A DNA stretch of 64,000 nt from an uncultured Eubacteriales bacterium (GCA_902801845.1 CADCJW010000002.1:62001-126000); one strand, 5' to 3'. Positions 8,560 through 18,303 are shown, counted from the first letter of the stretch. Notes: a model not told the origin generated them from the sequence alone. Numbers and translations: made by a program.

Positions 8560-9535
8560 AGAGCTTCACCAGCCTTTCCGCGATCACGCTCTCGTCGAGT
8601 CCGTTGCGCTTCACCGTCAAAATGAGCCGCACGTTCTGGGCCTCCCGCTCCTTGGCGATGATATAGCCCACCACCGGATAGAGGCTCGTGACATCGTGCT
8701 TGTGGACGGCGATGAGGGACATGAGATAGTTGTCCCTGGCCTTCTCCACCTCGCCGATGTTGCCGGTGCCGTACATCCTGTCCAGGGCCGCCGCCAGCTC
8801 TCTGCGGCAGACGGAGCTTTCCACGATCCGGCCGAAGCCCTCCACGGACAGGTCGTATCCCTCGTAGAAGGCCTTGAAGGGGATGCCGCCCTCCACCAGC
8901 AGCACGTCCCGGAGCATGCCCCGGCCGCCGCCCATGGCGCGGACCCGCAGGAAGGTCAAGACGTTGTCGAAATCGGCTTTGGCCTTGAAATAGTGGGAGA
9001 AGCCCTTGTCCTTCGCCGTGACCTTCAGGGCATGCATCAGATAGGCACGGTCCAGGGCGATGCTGATGTACTGAGGCTCCACGCTGACGGACAGCCGCTT
9101 TTCCAGGGCGTCCAGCTCCCTGGCCATATCCTCGGGCAGGAAGGAGTAATCCTGCTCTAAAACCGCCTTTTCCAGCAGCTCCCGGTCGTAAAGACCGCCA
9201 GCCTGCCAGGCGATATCCTTCTGGTCCAGGAGTCGGGCCTTGATAAGGGTCTTCAGGTTCATTACGTCGCTTTGGAGCAGGAACAGGTCCGTGATCTCAG
9301 GCTCAGGAGAAAGGGATCGTACCTCCTCCCGCATAGCGATCAGTTCCCGCTCGATCATCCGCTCCACGTCGCCTTCGCCGGCGTCGGGCAGAGAGCCATA
9401 GCGATCGTCGATCAAGATGCGCAGCGCGTCGCCCATGGACCCCTCCGCCATGCGCTTGAGGGCCGTGTCGTCCAGCAGACGCTTAGACAGCGCGCTGACG
9501 CGGGCACAGGCGTATGCGTAGCTTTTTTGTGCCAT
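8552..9535 (-). CDS. ntpC: V-type ATPase subunit C (d-type socket)
   Basis: A 327-residue subunit C, equivalent to eukaryotic subunit d, which sits on the rotor ring as a socket for the central shaft. The N-terminal YAYACARVSALSKRLL and the repeated helical pattern (LKTLIKARLLDQ, DNVLTFLRVRAMG, RDNYLMSLIAVHKHDVTSLYPVVGYIIAKEREAQNVR) are typical. The final region, PVVGYIIAKERE, is the most conserved part of the family. It lies 17 bases after ntpE and overlaps the F subunit gene. Confidence 0.93.
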   Translation of the reverse strand: MAQKSYAYACARVSALSKRLLDDTALKRMAEGSMGDALRILIDDRYGSLPDAGEGDVERMIERELIAMREEVRSLSPEPEITDLFLLQSDVMNLKTLIKARLLDQKDIAWQAGGLYDRELLEKAVLEQDYSFLPEDMARELDALEKRLSVSVEPQYISIALDRAYLMHALKVTAKDKGFSHYFKAKADFDNVLTFLRVRAMGGGRGMLRDVLLVEGGIPFKAFYEGYDLSVEGFGRIVESSVCRRELAAALDRMYGTGNIGEVEKARDNYLMSLIAVHKHDVTSLYPVVGYIIAKEREAQNVRLILTVKRNGLDESVIAERLVKLYG

Positions 9536-9552
9536 AGGGTCGCCTCCCTTGC

Positions 9553-10131
9553 TTAGGTGAACAGTATGCGGGCCGCGTTGGTCTCTTCGTTCAGGCGCAG
9601 CTCCGCCATGAGAGCGTCCAGCGAGCAGTCCTTCTCGTAGCTGCCGCCCTGCAGGAGGAACCCGCCCTCGCAGGGCGCGTCCTTCTCAGAGAGGGTCAGC
9701 GCCAGGGGAACCTGGGGCAGGAGCCTGGCGATAAGCTCCCTATCCTGTTTGGCCGGCTCCACCACGTCGCCCGCCGCAGCCTCCTTCTTCAGGAGGGAGA
9801 GGAGTATGGCCTCCCGGCGGGGACCGGTGAGGGCGTTGAGCTCCTTCGTGGCAGCGGCAAAGGCCTCGTCCAGGATCCGCCGGCGCACGCTCAGTGTCTC
9901 CTTGCGCCCGTCCAGCTCGGCACGGGTCCGCGCCCCGTCCAGCACCCCCTTCACGGCGGTGTCCCGGGCGGCAGCGGCTACGGTGGCCCGTTCCGCGATT
10001 TTCTTTTCGCAGTCAGCGATCACGGCGCGGCAGCCCTCCGCTGCCTTTTCCCGGGCTGCCGAAGCGTCGGCTTCCGCTTCGCCCAGGATGCGCTCGATCA
10101 GCTTGTCCGCACGATTTCCCGGATTCTCCAT
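9553..10131 (-). CDS. ntpE: V-type ATPase subunit E (peripheral stalk)
   Basis: A 192-residue peripheral-stalk subunit. The first 100 or so residues are an Ala/Lys/Glu-rich right-handed coiled coil (ILGEAEADASAAREKAAEG and onward), which pairs with the small stalk subunit encoded first in this operon; the rest is the globular domain that grips the top of subunit B. The end DALMAELRLNEETNAARILF is typical of subunit E. Sequence in the coiled coil is low-complexity, so identity rests on length, C-terminus and operon position. Confidence 0.9.
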   Translation of the reverse strand: MENPGNRADKLIERILGEAEADASAAREKAAEGCRAVIADCEKKIAERATVAAAARDTAVKGVLDGARTRAELDGRKETLSVRRRILDEAFAAATKELNALTGPRREAILLSLLKKEAAAGDVVEPAKQDRELIARLLPQVPLALTLSEKDAPCEGGFLLQGGSYEKDCSLDALMAELRLNEETNAARILFT

Positions 10132-10141
10132 GGATCCTTCC

Positions 10142-10657
<516 letters not shown>

Positions 10658-12616
10658 TCACTTAGAGATCTGAACGTGTTTCGTTTTATATTGCAGGGGC
10701 TTGAAGGCCCGGCCGCCCTCTTCATAGAACTTGCCGAAGAACTCCACGTACTGGAGCCTGGCACAGTGGACAAAGGTGCCCAGGGTGTTGATGGCGATGC
10801 TGAACAGATGCAGCGCCACGAGCAGCACCACCGCGATGATGAATCCCACGAACTTCATGACGCCGCTGCCGCCCATGAGCATGGTGCAAAGGGTGTTGAA
10901 CACCATGGCGAGATACCCCGTGGCGATGCCCAGGGCCAGCAGACGGGCATAGGACAGGATGTCGCTTAGATAGCTGGTCACCCCGTAGAGGCCGCCCAGG
11001 CCCGAAGCGAGACGGGAGATGGGGTTCTTCTTGTCCCGGCCCTTGAACAGCAGGACCATGGCGGACCCGGCCAGGATCAGGACGAGGCCCACCGTGTTGA
11101 GATGAAGGGCGTTATACCACCCCAGCTCGAAGGGGGGATCGAAGAAGGTGGACGCCATGGGCAGGCCCACCAGAACGAGGCCGATCAGGATGAGCACCCA
11201 GGACAGGTTGTCGAAGACGGCGCTCTGCCAATCCTTGTCGGCCAGGCACATCTTGATCTTGATGAGGTGGCCGCAGACGAGGTGGATGATGCCCAGCAGC
11301 AGACAGAACAGCAGCATGCCCACCGGGTTCCCCGTAGGATCAATCAAGAGGGGGAACTTGTCCGTGGTGCCGAAGAGCACGTCGAAGTCCAGGCCGAAGA
11401 AAGTGCCCACCAGCACGCCCCAGACCATGGTGGAGATGCCGCCCCAAAAGAGGACCTTCGCCAGGTCAGCGGCGCCGCCCTTGGGCTTCTTCAGCTTCAA
11501 AAACAGCCATGAGCCCAGGGAGAGGATCAGGCCGTAGCCCGTGTCGGAGAGCATGACGCCGAATAGGAAGATGTAGAAGGGCGTCATGTAGGGCGTGGCG
11601 TCGATGCCCCGGGCATTGGGCAGGGAATACAGGGTGATCAAAGATTCGAAGGGGGTGTTGAAGGTGTCGTTCTTCAGCACCGTGGGCGGGATCTCGTCCT
11701 CCGTCGGGTCCCGATACTCCGTATAATAGGCGTCGGTGACGGACTTGAGAGCTTTCTCCACCTTGTCCATCTCGTCGGAGCGGACCCAGCCCTCCAGGCG
11801 GAAGACGGAGGTGTCCTTCTCCACCTGGGTGTCGGCGGCCAGGCTGTCCCGCTCGATGAGCAGGGCGTCCGCCGCGTTCTCCAGAATGGCTGCACTGACA
11901 CCGCAGCTCTCCAGCTCGTTCTGCAGCTCGATGAGCCGCTTTTCGCCGGCGATCTCGTCCTGCTCCAGGAAGGCCATGGCCTCCCGAGGGGTGCCCTTCA
12001 GGTGGGGAAAGGCCACGTCGGTCCAGTTGATGGTCTTGAGGAAACCGGCCACCAGGCGGGCGTCCTCCTTGAGACAGGCCAATATGGCCGCCTTGTTCCC
12101 CGAGTCCCCGTAGAATTCCCCGGAGATGGCCTCCTGCTCCCGGATGGCCGCCTCCCCCGCCGCATCCACAAGGCCGGTGAAGTAGTGGGTGAACTTGGTG
12201 GAAACGATGGAGGCCATGTCCTGATCCATATCGGCCCAGGGCATGAGGGCGTCATAGGTGGACCGGTCCTTCTCGAGCCGGCCTTCGATCTGCTTCTTTT
12301 CCTCCAGGATGGCGCGGATGTGCTCGGACGCCGCCTCGGCCTCCTCCACGTCCAGCTGCATCTTCTCCAGCTTCTCCTCCCGGGTCGGCGTCAAAAAGCC
12401 CGGCTTCTTCGCGTAGGGCTTGATGGCGGACAAGGACTCGGAGAAGCGGCTGATCCTCTCCGCAGCCTCATCCAGGCGCTTGGCCCCCTCGCCGCCGTCG
12501 TCATCCGCGGTGACGGAGATGAGCTCCACGGCGCCGGCCTTCTGCAGGGCCCGTAAGATGTCCGTCTCCTCCTGGCGGATACCCACCAGGGTCAGACGCT
12601 TCATGGATACGATCAT
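10658..12616 (-). CDS. ntpI: V-type ATPase subunit I (a-type stator)
   Basis: A 652-residue stator subunit: cytosolic coiled-coil arm for residues 1 to about 330, then seven or eight membrane helices beginning near FYIFLFGVMLSDTGYGLILSLGSWLFL and ending with ALGIATGYLAMVFNTL and VALHLFSIAINTLGTFVHCARLQYVEFFGKFYEEGG. The final helix segment holds the essential Arg of the ion path in the family (HCARLQYVEF). The ATG overlaps the stop of the preceding stalk gene (ATGA); a second Met four codons in (MKRLTLVG) is an equally plausible start. Confidence 0.96.
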   Translation of the reverse strand: MIVSMKRLTLVGIRQEETDILRALQKAGAVELISVTADDDGGEGAKRLDEAAERISRFSESLSAIKPYAKKPGFLTPTREEKLEKMQLDVEEAEAASEHIRAILEEKKQIEGRLEKDRSTYDALMPWADMDQDMASIVSTKFTHYFTGLVDAAGEAAIREQEAISGEFYGDSGNKAAILACLKEDARLVAGFLKTINWTDVAFPHLKGTPREAMAFLEQDEIAGEKRLIELQNELESCGVSAAILENAADALLIERDSLAADTQVEKDTSVFRLEGWVRSDEMDKVEKALKSVTDAYYTEYRDPTEDEIPPTVLKNDTFNTPFESLITLYSLPNARGIDATPYMTPFYIFLFGVMLSDTGYGLILSLGSWLFLKLKKPKGGAADLAKVLFWGGISTMVWGVLVGTFFGLDFDVLFGTTDKFPLLIDPTGNPVGMLLFCLLLGIIHLVCGHLIKIKMCLADKDWQSAVFDNLSWVLILIGLVLVGLPMASTFFDPPFELGWYNALHLNTVGLVLILAGSAMVLLFKGRDKKNPISRLASGLGGLYGVTSYLSDILSYARLLALGIATGYLAMVFNTLCTMLMGGSGVMKFVGFIIAVVLLVALHLFSIAINTLGTFVHCARLQYVEFFGKFYEEGGRAFKPLQYKTKHVQISK

Positions 12617-12927
12617 ACCTGTGTATCGACCCTTTCCATAAGATAGGCGACCGCGTCCTTAAGCTTCGCGCGGGCGGCGGTCTCCTCCCGGGCCACGACC
12701 TCCCTCGCCTCCAGGAGGACCTGGGCTGAGAGGGCCTTGCCGTCCTCCTCCGCCTTGGCAAGGGCCTCCCGGGTCTTCTGTCGCTCGCTTTCCGCCGCAG
12801 CGGCCAGCCGTTCAGCCGCCTCCTCCCGGGCGCGGACAGCCATGTCCCGGGCGTCCGCCACCGCCTGGGCACGGATGTCCTCAGCCTGCTGTTCCGCAGC
12901 GCGGATCTTTTCGATCATGGAATCCAT
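12613..12927 (-). CDS. V-type ATPase small peripheral-stalk subunit (G/H type)
   Basis: First gene of the ATPase operon: 104 residues, almost entirely a charged Ala-rich coiled coil (IRAAEQQAEDIRAQAVADAR and onward) with no membrane segment. That composition, size and position before ntpI match the G/H-type stalk subunit (NtpF in Enterococcus) that pairs with subunit E to hold the stator. AAAGGAGGAAGG lies just before the ATG. Only about 30 bases separate the start from the upp terminator, leaving little room for a separate promoter. Confidence 0.85.
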   Translation of the reverse strand: MDSMIEKIRAAEQQAEDIRAQAVADARDMAVRAREEAAERLAAAAESERQKTREALAKAEEDGKALSAQVLLEAREVVAREETAARAKLKDAVAYLMERVDTQV

Positions 12928-12956
12928 GGTCCTTCCTCCTTTCGGGGATTAGATAC

Positions 12957-12979
12957 AAAAAAGGGGCGCAAAACGCCCC
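12957..12979 (-). terminator. Intrinsic terminator after upp
   Basis: GGGGCG / CGCCCC stem (12963-12968 with 12974-12979) with an AT-only loop and a run of six T on the minus strand. It stands between upp and the V-ATPase operon in the same direction. Confidence 0.85.
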
Positions 12980-12986
12980 ATTACAA

Positions 12987-13616
12987 TTATTTCGTTCCGA
13001 ACAGACGGTCGCCTGCATCGCCCAGGCCCGGCACGATGTAGCCGTGCTCGTTGAGCTTCTCGTCGATGCTGGCCACATAGATATCCACGTCAGGATAGGC
13101 CTTCTGGACGGCGTAGATGCCCTCGGGGGCGGAGATGAGGCACACGAGACGGATGGTCTTGGCGCCTGCGTTCTTGATGAGCCGGATGGCTTCGATGGCG
13201 GAGTTGCCCGTGGCCAGCATGGGGTCCACGATCATGGTGTCCCGCTCGCTGATGTCGTCGGGCAGCTTGCAGTAGTAGCCCGTGGGCATGAGGGTGTCGG
13301 GATTCCGATAGAGGCCGATGTGGCCCATCTTGGCGTGGGGGATCAGGTTCATCATGCCGTCCGCCATGCCGAGGCCCGCCCGCAGGATCGGTACCACGGC
13401 CAGCTTCTCGTTGGCCAGCATCTTGAACACGGCCTTGGTGATGGGGGTCTCCACCTCCACGTCCTGCAGCGGCAGGTCACGGGTGACCTCGTAGCCCATC
13501 AGCATGGCAAGCTCGCTCACCAGCTCACGGAAGGCCTTGGTGCCGGTCTCCTTGTCGCGGAGAAGGGCCAGCTTGTGCTGTACGAGAGGATGGTCGATCA
13601 CGGTCACTTTGCTCAT
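12987..13616 (-). CDS. upp: Uracil phosphoribosyltransferase
   Basis: A 209-residue cytoplasmic salvage enzyme making UMP from uracil and PRPP. The PRPP-binding loop is seen as [13 protein letters not shown] and the uracil-binding C-terminal loop as [17 protein letters not shown], both textbook; the length equals the family norm. The ATG at 13614 has AGGAGG seven bases upstream; longer in-frame starts run into rpiB and are not needed. It follows rpiB by 17 bases in a two-gene operon that joins ribose-phosphate supply and nucleobase salvage, and is closed by its own terminator. Confidence 0.98.
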   Translation of the reverse strand: MSKVTVIDHPLVQHKLALLRDKETGTKAFRELVSELAMLMGYEVTRDLPLQDVEVETPITKAVFKMLANEKLAVVPILRAGLGMADGMMNLIPHAKMGHIGLYRNPDTLMPTGYYCKLPDDISERDTMIVDPMLATGNSAIEAIRLIKNAGAKTIRLVCLISAPEGIYAVQKAYPDVDIYVASIDEKLNEHGYIVPGLGDAGDRLFGTK

Positions 13617-13633
13617 AAAATTGCCTCCTGTAT

Positions 13634-14092
13634 TCACATTAAATTCTCGCCTTCGAAGGCGCTGATCTTGTCGATGCGCCGCTGATGCCGGGCCGCCTCG
13701 GAGAAGGGGGTGGTGAGCCAGGTGAACAGAATCTCCTTGGCCAGGCTCTCTCCCACCACGCCGGCGCCCATGGCAAGAGCGTTGGTGTCGTTGTGCTCCC
13801 GGGTCATGCGGGCGGTCATTGGGTCGCAGCAAAGGGCGCAGCGCACGCCCCGGACCTTGTTGGCGCAGATGCTGACGCCGATGCCCGTGGTGCAGATGAA
13901 CACGCCCCTATCCGCCTGGCCCTTGGCCAACGCCTGGGCGGCGGGCAGAGCATAATCGGGATAATCCACGCTTTCGGCGCTATAACAGCCGAAATCCTGG
14001 ACCTCATGGCCGGCCTCGGTGAGCCAGCTTTTGACCTTCTTTTTGAGGGCGTAGCCCCCGTGGTCACATGCCAAAACGATCTTCATGCCCAT
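13634..14092 (-). CDS. rpiB: Ribose-5-phosphate isomerase B
   Basis: A 152-residue RpiB/LacAB family isomerase that interconverts ribulose-5-phosphate and ribose-5-phosphate. The start [21 protein letters not shown] and the substrate-binding [26 protein letters not shown] are all present, including the active-site Cys in ICTTG. A further upstream start (14149) lies inside the promoter. The consensus promoter puts transcription start at about 14093, so I choose ATG 14092 (MGMKIV), leaderless; the ATG two codons on (14086) is the alternative. No Shine-Dalgarno is visible for either. Confidence 0.9.
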   Translation of the reverse strand: MGMKIVLACDHGGYALKKKVKSWLTEAGHEVQDFGCYSAESVDYPDYALPAAQALAKGQADRGVFICTTGIGVSICANKVRGVRCALCCDPMTARMTREHNDTNALAMGAGVVGESLAKEILFTWLTTPFSEAARHQRRIDKISAFEGENLM

Positions 14093-14099
14093 TTGTTGT

Positions 14100-14128
14100 A
14101 GTATATCATAAAAACAAGTCCCTTTCAA
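14100..14128 (-). promoter_or_regulatory. Promoter of rpiB-upp
   Basis: TTGAAA (14123-14128) and TATACT (14100-14105) with exactly 17 bp between. The -10 box ends only seven bases from the ATG at 14092. Confidence 0.75.
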
Positions 14129-14179
14129 CCCAAAGTTTGGGGAAAGCAACGTTTGCTCATGTTTATTATTCGCCCCGTC

Positions 14180-16999
14180 TTACGGATTCACACCGATCAG
14201 CCGTCTGGCCTGATGAAGTAAGGCTTCTTCATCCACCCAGAGATCACCGACTACGCATCGGCCGGACGCAGTCGTTCCCACCGCATAAGCACCATCCTCG
14301 GAAAAGGCCATATCGACGAAGGTATCGGCGGTGGCATGGAGAGAAAACAGCTTTTCGAAGGACTCCAAAGAATAGACGTCGATCCGGGTTTTACCTCCAC
14401 AGAGGGCCATGAGCAGCTTCCCTTCAGGGTCGAATGCGAAGCCGGAATACATCGTGCCAATGTTCAGGATCCGCTGGACAGACCATGTCTTCAAGTCGTA
14501 GAACAGCAACCGGGTGCTTTGATCCGCCGCCACCAGCTGCCTCTCGCTCATGGCCAGGGCTTCGATCGGTCCGGACAGCTCCCCGATCATGGCTTTTACA
14601 GAACCGTCACCCGTCGTATCGAAGAGTTCGATCATCCCATCCGCGTAATATTGAGCTGCTGTGCAGCCATCCCGGGAAAATATCAGTTTCGGAGCAGTGT
14701 CCAGGACCTTGCCGCTGCTCTGCATGAAAGCATCCGTATACCGATGCTGGCTCTGCAGAGCGACGGAAGGAAAATCGACGGGAGCAGGCGCACACAATTT
14801 CCCACTGAAGCTATCCACCGTCCGGATGGAGGAAAGGCTGGACATGCTGTAAAAGTTGGCCGTTCCATCGTATCGGGTGATCAGGAAGGAGTCCTCCAAC
14901 GGAATGACGTTATTGTACTGGTTTCCAAAGTCTGCGTTCTCCACCAGTTCCAAGGCCCAGGTTTGGGCATTGACGATGAAAAGGCTCTGATTGGTCATGA
15001 GCAGATACTTCCCGTCCTGGGTGAACGCCAGGGAAGGCACGATGGACGTATCGTCGATGGTTGCCTGCAGGATCGGCTCACCGGTTTGCGCCAACGCCAC
15101 GTACAACTGGTCATCCACCGTATAGGCCATGCGTTCCGAATCCGCCGAAAAAGCGATCTGGCTGTATTTGGCTCCAGCGGATGCGTCCAAAGCGTCCAGG
15201 ATCAGCAATTCGCCGCTATCCGTATCCCATCCGCCGATCAGTCCCCACATGGATAGGCAAACCGCCGTATGCCCGTCGGGAGAAAGCGACCATTTTTCCG
15301 TAAACAATCCGGGCATGAAGCAAGCCGGATCCGCCGGCACTCCAAAAAGGCTGATCCGGTTTCCATCATCGTCCAATACGATCACGGCGTTGTCACCTCG
15401 CCCACCGGCTACCAAGACTCGGCTCCGATCCGCCGTAGCCAGCACGGTCGTGCCCGTAAAGTCTTCGGTGTTGACCGTAACCATCTCCTCCAGGGAATGC
15501 CCCATAATCCGTGACAGAAGGTTGTTTCCCTGATCGTATTCCGGCATTTGTTCACCCAGGGTATAGAACAGCTTTTCCGTGCCGTCCGCCGACACCAGAT
15601 AGAACCGGCCCATATCCTGCACCAGCACTTCGTCCGCATCTTTCCAAAAAAGAACATTGGCGATGTGGTAGGGCTGATCGGCTTTGCTGGTATAGGTGAA
15701 AGCTACTGATCCGTCCGCTGTGTTCCATGCCGTCGCGATCCGGCCCAGATCACAGTTAGCCAAAAAACGGGTGCCATCCGGAGAAAAGGAAAGGTCGTTG
15801 ATCATGGTGTTGCCCACGGAAACCTGATAGAGTATCTCGTTGGCGTTGAGGTCGATCACAGCCACAGAATTGCTGTTTACGATCCCCGCGGCGTGGGCCC
15901 CGTCCGGAGAAACGACGATGTCGTTCACGCGCACGTTTTGATTGTTGAAGCTGGAAATGATGGACAGCGGCTCGATATATAGGGTTTTTCTGAGACAAGC
16001 GATCAGCTCATCCCGGCGCATACCTTCGTTTTCCTCGCTGATGGAAAGGGATTCCAGCAAAATGCTGGCCGCCGTACGCTTTTCACCCTGCCGAAGGGCG
16101 GTGGAAGCCCGCTCCAATCGCTCCCCCAGGTCGTTAAAAACAGCTTCTTTGCGGGCCTGTTCCTTTTTGCGCTCCTCTTCCTCGGCCCGTGCTCTCTCTT
16201 CTTCCGCCCGCTTGCGCTCCTCTTCGGCCTTGGCTCTTTCCGCCTCGGCACGGGCCTGCTCCTCTTCCGCCCGCTTGCGCTCCTCTTCGGCACGGGCTTT
16301 TTGCTCCTCGGCGCGGACCCGCTCCGTTTCTGCGATCCTGGCCTGCTCCTCCGCCTCCAGTCTAAGCCGTTCGGCACGGTCGTGGTTGATCTTCAAAAAT
16401 ACAGCCAGTCCCGCGGCTGCTATCAGGGCCAGTATGGAAACAAAAACGGCCCTGCGGATGGTCCTCTGCCGTTCCCGCCGCTTCAGCTCGTCATAAGTGA
16501 CCGAAAGCATGGGCGCCAGCAGGCGCAGCTTCTCGTCCTTCAACTTTTTCTTCCATCTGTTTCCTCGCAGATCCGCCGCAAGAGGTTCCACCTCCGTCCG
16601 GTTCCCTTCGTCATCGAGCTTGAATCTCAGCAAATCCGGAAAGCTTGTCGCCGGCTCCCCCTCCACCAAAACGGCCAGGACCCGATCCCGTCCCTTTTTC
16701 TCAATGAAATACTCCAACTCTCGCTGACACCACCGGCTCTCCAGATACCGGGGCGAACAGATGGCAATAAGCCATTCGCTTTCGTCCAATGCCTCTTGGA
16801 TATCTTCCCCCAAATTTGAAGAAAGGGGCAATTCCTCTTGATCCCGGAACACCCGTCCCAGTCGCTTCTTCCCCGTTTTCTTTTGGATGGCGGAAGGCAC
16901 ATGATAGGTTTCGATGGCGGTGTGCAAGGCCTTAGCGATGCTGTCGTCAGGGCTTTGATGGCGATAGCTGATGAACGCGCAATACTTTTTCGGTTCCAT
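14180..16999 (-). CDS. TIR domain - transmembrane - coiled coil - beta-propeller protein
   Basis: A 939-residue four-part protein. Residues 1 to about 150 form a TIR domain: YCAFISYRHQSPDD, a DQEELP box, and the alpha-C segment ESRWCQRELEYFIE, where Glu94 matches the catalytic Glu of NAD-cleaving TIRs. A transmembrane helix follows (about 184-203), then an extended E/R/A-rich coiled coil (about 205-290) in near 14- and 21-residue repeats, and a C-terminal half with WD-like blades (VVSPDGAHAAGI, SFSPDGTRFLANC, AFSEDGAYAVG). The TIR would face the cytoplasm and the propeller the outside. I chose ATG 16999 because AAAGGA lies six bases upstream; a TTG at 17005 overlaps that site. It stands alone with its own promoter. 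Function unknown: signalling or phage defence are both possible. Confidence 0.85.
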   Translation of the reverse strand: MEPKKYCAFISYRHQSPDDSIAKALHTAIETYHVPSAIQKKTGKKRLGRVFRDQEELPLSSNLGEDIQEALDESEWLIAICSPRYLESRWCQRELEYFIEKKGRDRVLAVLVEGEPATSFPDLLRFKLDDEGNRTEVEPLAADLRGNRWKKKLKDEKLRLLAPMLSVTYDELKRRERQRTIRRAVFVSILALIAAAGLAVFLKINHDRAERLRLEAEEQARIAETERVRAEEQKARAEEERKRAEEEQARAEAERAKAEEERKRAEEERARAEEEERKKEQARKEAVFNDLGERLERASTALRQGEKRTAASILLESLSISEENEGMRRDELIACLRKTLYIEPLSIISSFNNQNVRVNDIVVSPDGAHAAGIVNSNSVAVIDLNANEILYQVSVGNTMINDLSFSPDGTRFLANCDLGRIATAWNTADGSVAFTYTSKADQPYHIANVLFWKDADEVLVQDMGRFYLVSADGTEKLFYTLGEQMPEYDQGNNLLSRIMGHSLEEMVTVNTEDFTGTTVLATADRSRVLVAGGRGDNAVIVLDDDGNRISLFGVPADPACFMPGLFTEKWSLSPDGHTAVCLSMWGLIGGWDTDSGELLILDALDASAGAKYSQIAFSADSERMAYTVDDQLYVALAQTGEPILQATIDDTSIVPSLAFTQDGKYLLMTNQSLFIVNAQTWALELVENADFGNQYNNVIPLEDSFLITRYDGTANFYSMSSLSSIRTVDSFSGKLCAPAPVDFPSVALQSQHRYTDAFMQSSGKVLDTAPKLIFSRDGCTAAQYYADGMIELFDTTGDGSVKAMIGELSGPIEALAMSERQLVAADQSTRLLFYDLKTWSVQRILNIGTMYSGFAFDPEGKLLMALCGGKTRIDVYSLESFEKLFSLHATADTFVDMAFSEDGAYAVGTTASGRCVVGDLWVDEEALLHQARRLIGVNP

Positions 17000-17052
17000 G
17001 GACAATCCTTTCTGAAGCGAGCGAGGGGAAAATTATGCGATCTGACAATAAT

Positions 17053-17081
17053 AATATATCATCCCGCCTTTGAAAAAGCAA
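17053..17081 (-). promoter_or_regulatory. Promoter of the TIR-propeller gene
   Basis: TTGCTT (17076-17081) and TATATT (17053-17058), 17 bp apart, about 50 bases before the ATG. Confidence 0.6.
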
Positions 17082-17134
17082 GAATAACGCCTGAAGCCAG
17101 CTGAAACCTCAAAACGCATCGAACACGGCCGTAT

Positions 17135-17165
17135 AAAAAAGCCCGACCGTCACGTGCAGTCGAGC
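17135..17165 (-). terminator. Intrinsic terminator after the Sua5 gene
   Basis: On the minus strand GCTCGAC pairs with GTCGGGC (one G-U pair) around an 11-base loop, followed by TTTTTT. Confidence 0.75.
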
Positions 17166-17181
17166 GTAAAAACAAAACCGA

Positions 17182-18222
17182 TCAAAGGTATTCCACCCGG
17201 AACCCGGCGGAGCGGAGCAGCCGGTTCATGAAGGCGAGGCCTGTGCCCGCCGTGCCGATGCCCTCGGAAAGGATCACGTCCGCCTCCCGATCCAACTCCC
17301 TGAGGAGGCTGAACAGGCGGCTGCACAGGGTGGTAGGATCCTGCCGGGTGCCCAGAAGAGCGCAGCGACGTTCCCCATAATAGGGCAGGGCCTCCTGGGT
17401 GGCGGCGATGTATGGCCGCTGCCCCTGGGCCGTGAACCAATCGTACAGGGCGGAGAGCCGCTCTGCGGCGGCCTTCGCTTCGCCCACCACCACCAGCACC
17501 TGGGCGTTGGGGGCATAGTGCTTGTACTTCATGCCCGGGGAGGCGGCCTTCTCCCCCGCCCCGAGGGGGGCCAGGATGCTGGGAGCCAGGGCTACCTCGC
17601 CTAAAACGGCGGCCAGCATCTCCTTTGTCACGGCGCCGGGCCGGAGGATGGTAGGGGTGCCCGTCAGGGACAGGACCGTGGATTCCACCCCGTAGCGACA
17701 GGGACCGCCGTCCAGGATGAGGGGGATGCGGCCGTCCATGTCCTGCAAAACGTGCTCCGCCCTGGTGGGGCTGGGCTTGCCGGAAAGGTTGGCGCTGGGA
17801 GCGGCGATGGGCACGCCGCTGGCGGCGATGAGGGCCCGGGCGGCCTCGTTGTCCGGCATGCGGACCGCCACGGTATCGAGGCCCGCCGTCACTTCGTCGG
17901 GAACGATATCCGACCGATAGTAAATCAGGGTCAGGGGGCCCGGCCAGAAGGTGTCCATGAGGATCGAGGCAAAGGGGGGCTCCCCCGCCCACAGCCGAAA
18001 GGCGTCCGCCTTTTCGGCTACGTGCAGGATCAGGGGGTTGTCGTTGGGCCGGCCCTTGGCCTCGAAGATCCGGTCCACTGCCGAGCCGTCCAGGCCGTTG
18101 GCCCCCAGGCCGTAGACCGTTTCCGTGGGAAAGGCCACCAGGCCCCCGGCGCGGATGATCCGGGCGCCCGCCGCCCCGGCCTGCCGAGGATCGTTCCCTA
18201 CCGCAAACACTTTCGTTTCCAT
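17182..18222 (-). CDS. Threonylcarbamoyl-AMP synthase, Sua5 type
   Basis: A 346-residue two-domain Sua5, which makes threonylcarbamoyl-AMP from threonine, bicarbonate and ATP for the t6A37 modification of ANN-decoding tRNAs. The YrdC domain (1 to about 205) shows FPTETVYGLGANG, KGRPNDNPLILH, PGPLTL and PSANLSGKPSPTRAEHV. After an SPGMKYKHYAP linker comes the Sua5 C-terminal domain. GAGGGAG precedes the ATG. It lies 81 bases downstream of nrfA on the same strand and may be the last gene of that transcript or read from an internal promoter. Confidence 0.95.
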   Translation of the reverse strand: METKVFAVGNDPRQAGAAGARIIRAGGLVAFPTETVYGLGANGLDGSAVDRIFEAKGRPNDNPLILHVAEKADAFRLWAGEPPFASILMDTFWPGPLTLIYYRSDIVPDEVTAGLDTVAVRMPDNEAARALIAASGVPIAAPSANLSGKPSPTRAEHVLQDMDGRIPLILDGGPCRYGVESTVLSLTGTPTILRPGAVTKEMLAAVLGEVALAPSILAPLGAGEKAASPGMKYKHYAPNAQVLVVVGEAKAAAERLSALYDWFTAQGQRPYIAATQEALPYYGERRCALLGTRQDPTTLCSRLFSLLRELDREADVILSEGIGTAGTGLAFMNRLLRSAGFRVEYL

Positions 18223-18262
18223 GTTTCCGCTCCCTCTTTCCCGTCGCTCCTTACAGCAAGAA

Positions 18263-18290
18263 GCGGCAGAGAGGCACGCCCCTCTGCCGC
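18263..18290 (-). terminator. Hairpin after nrfA, possible weak terminator
   Basis: Perfect nine-base stem GCGGCAGAG / CTCTGCCGC with a ten-base loop just past the nrfA stop codon. The following sequence TTCTTGCTGT is only partly T-rich, so termination may be incomplete, or the hairpin may stabilise the mRNA end. Confidence 0.5.
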
Positions 18291-18303
18291 AGGAGTCGAT
18301 CGC

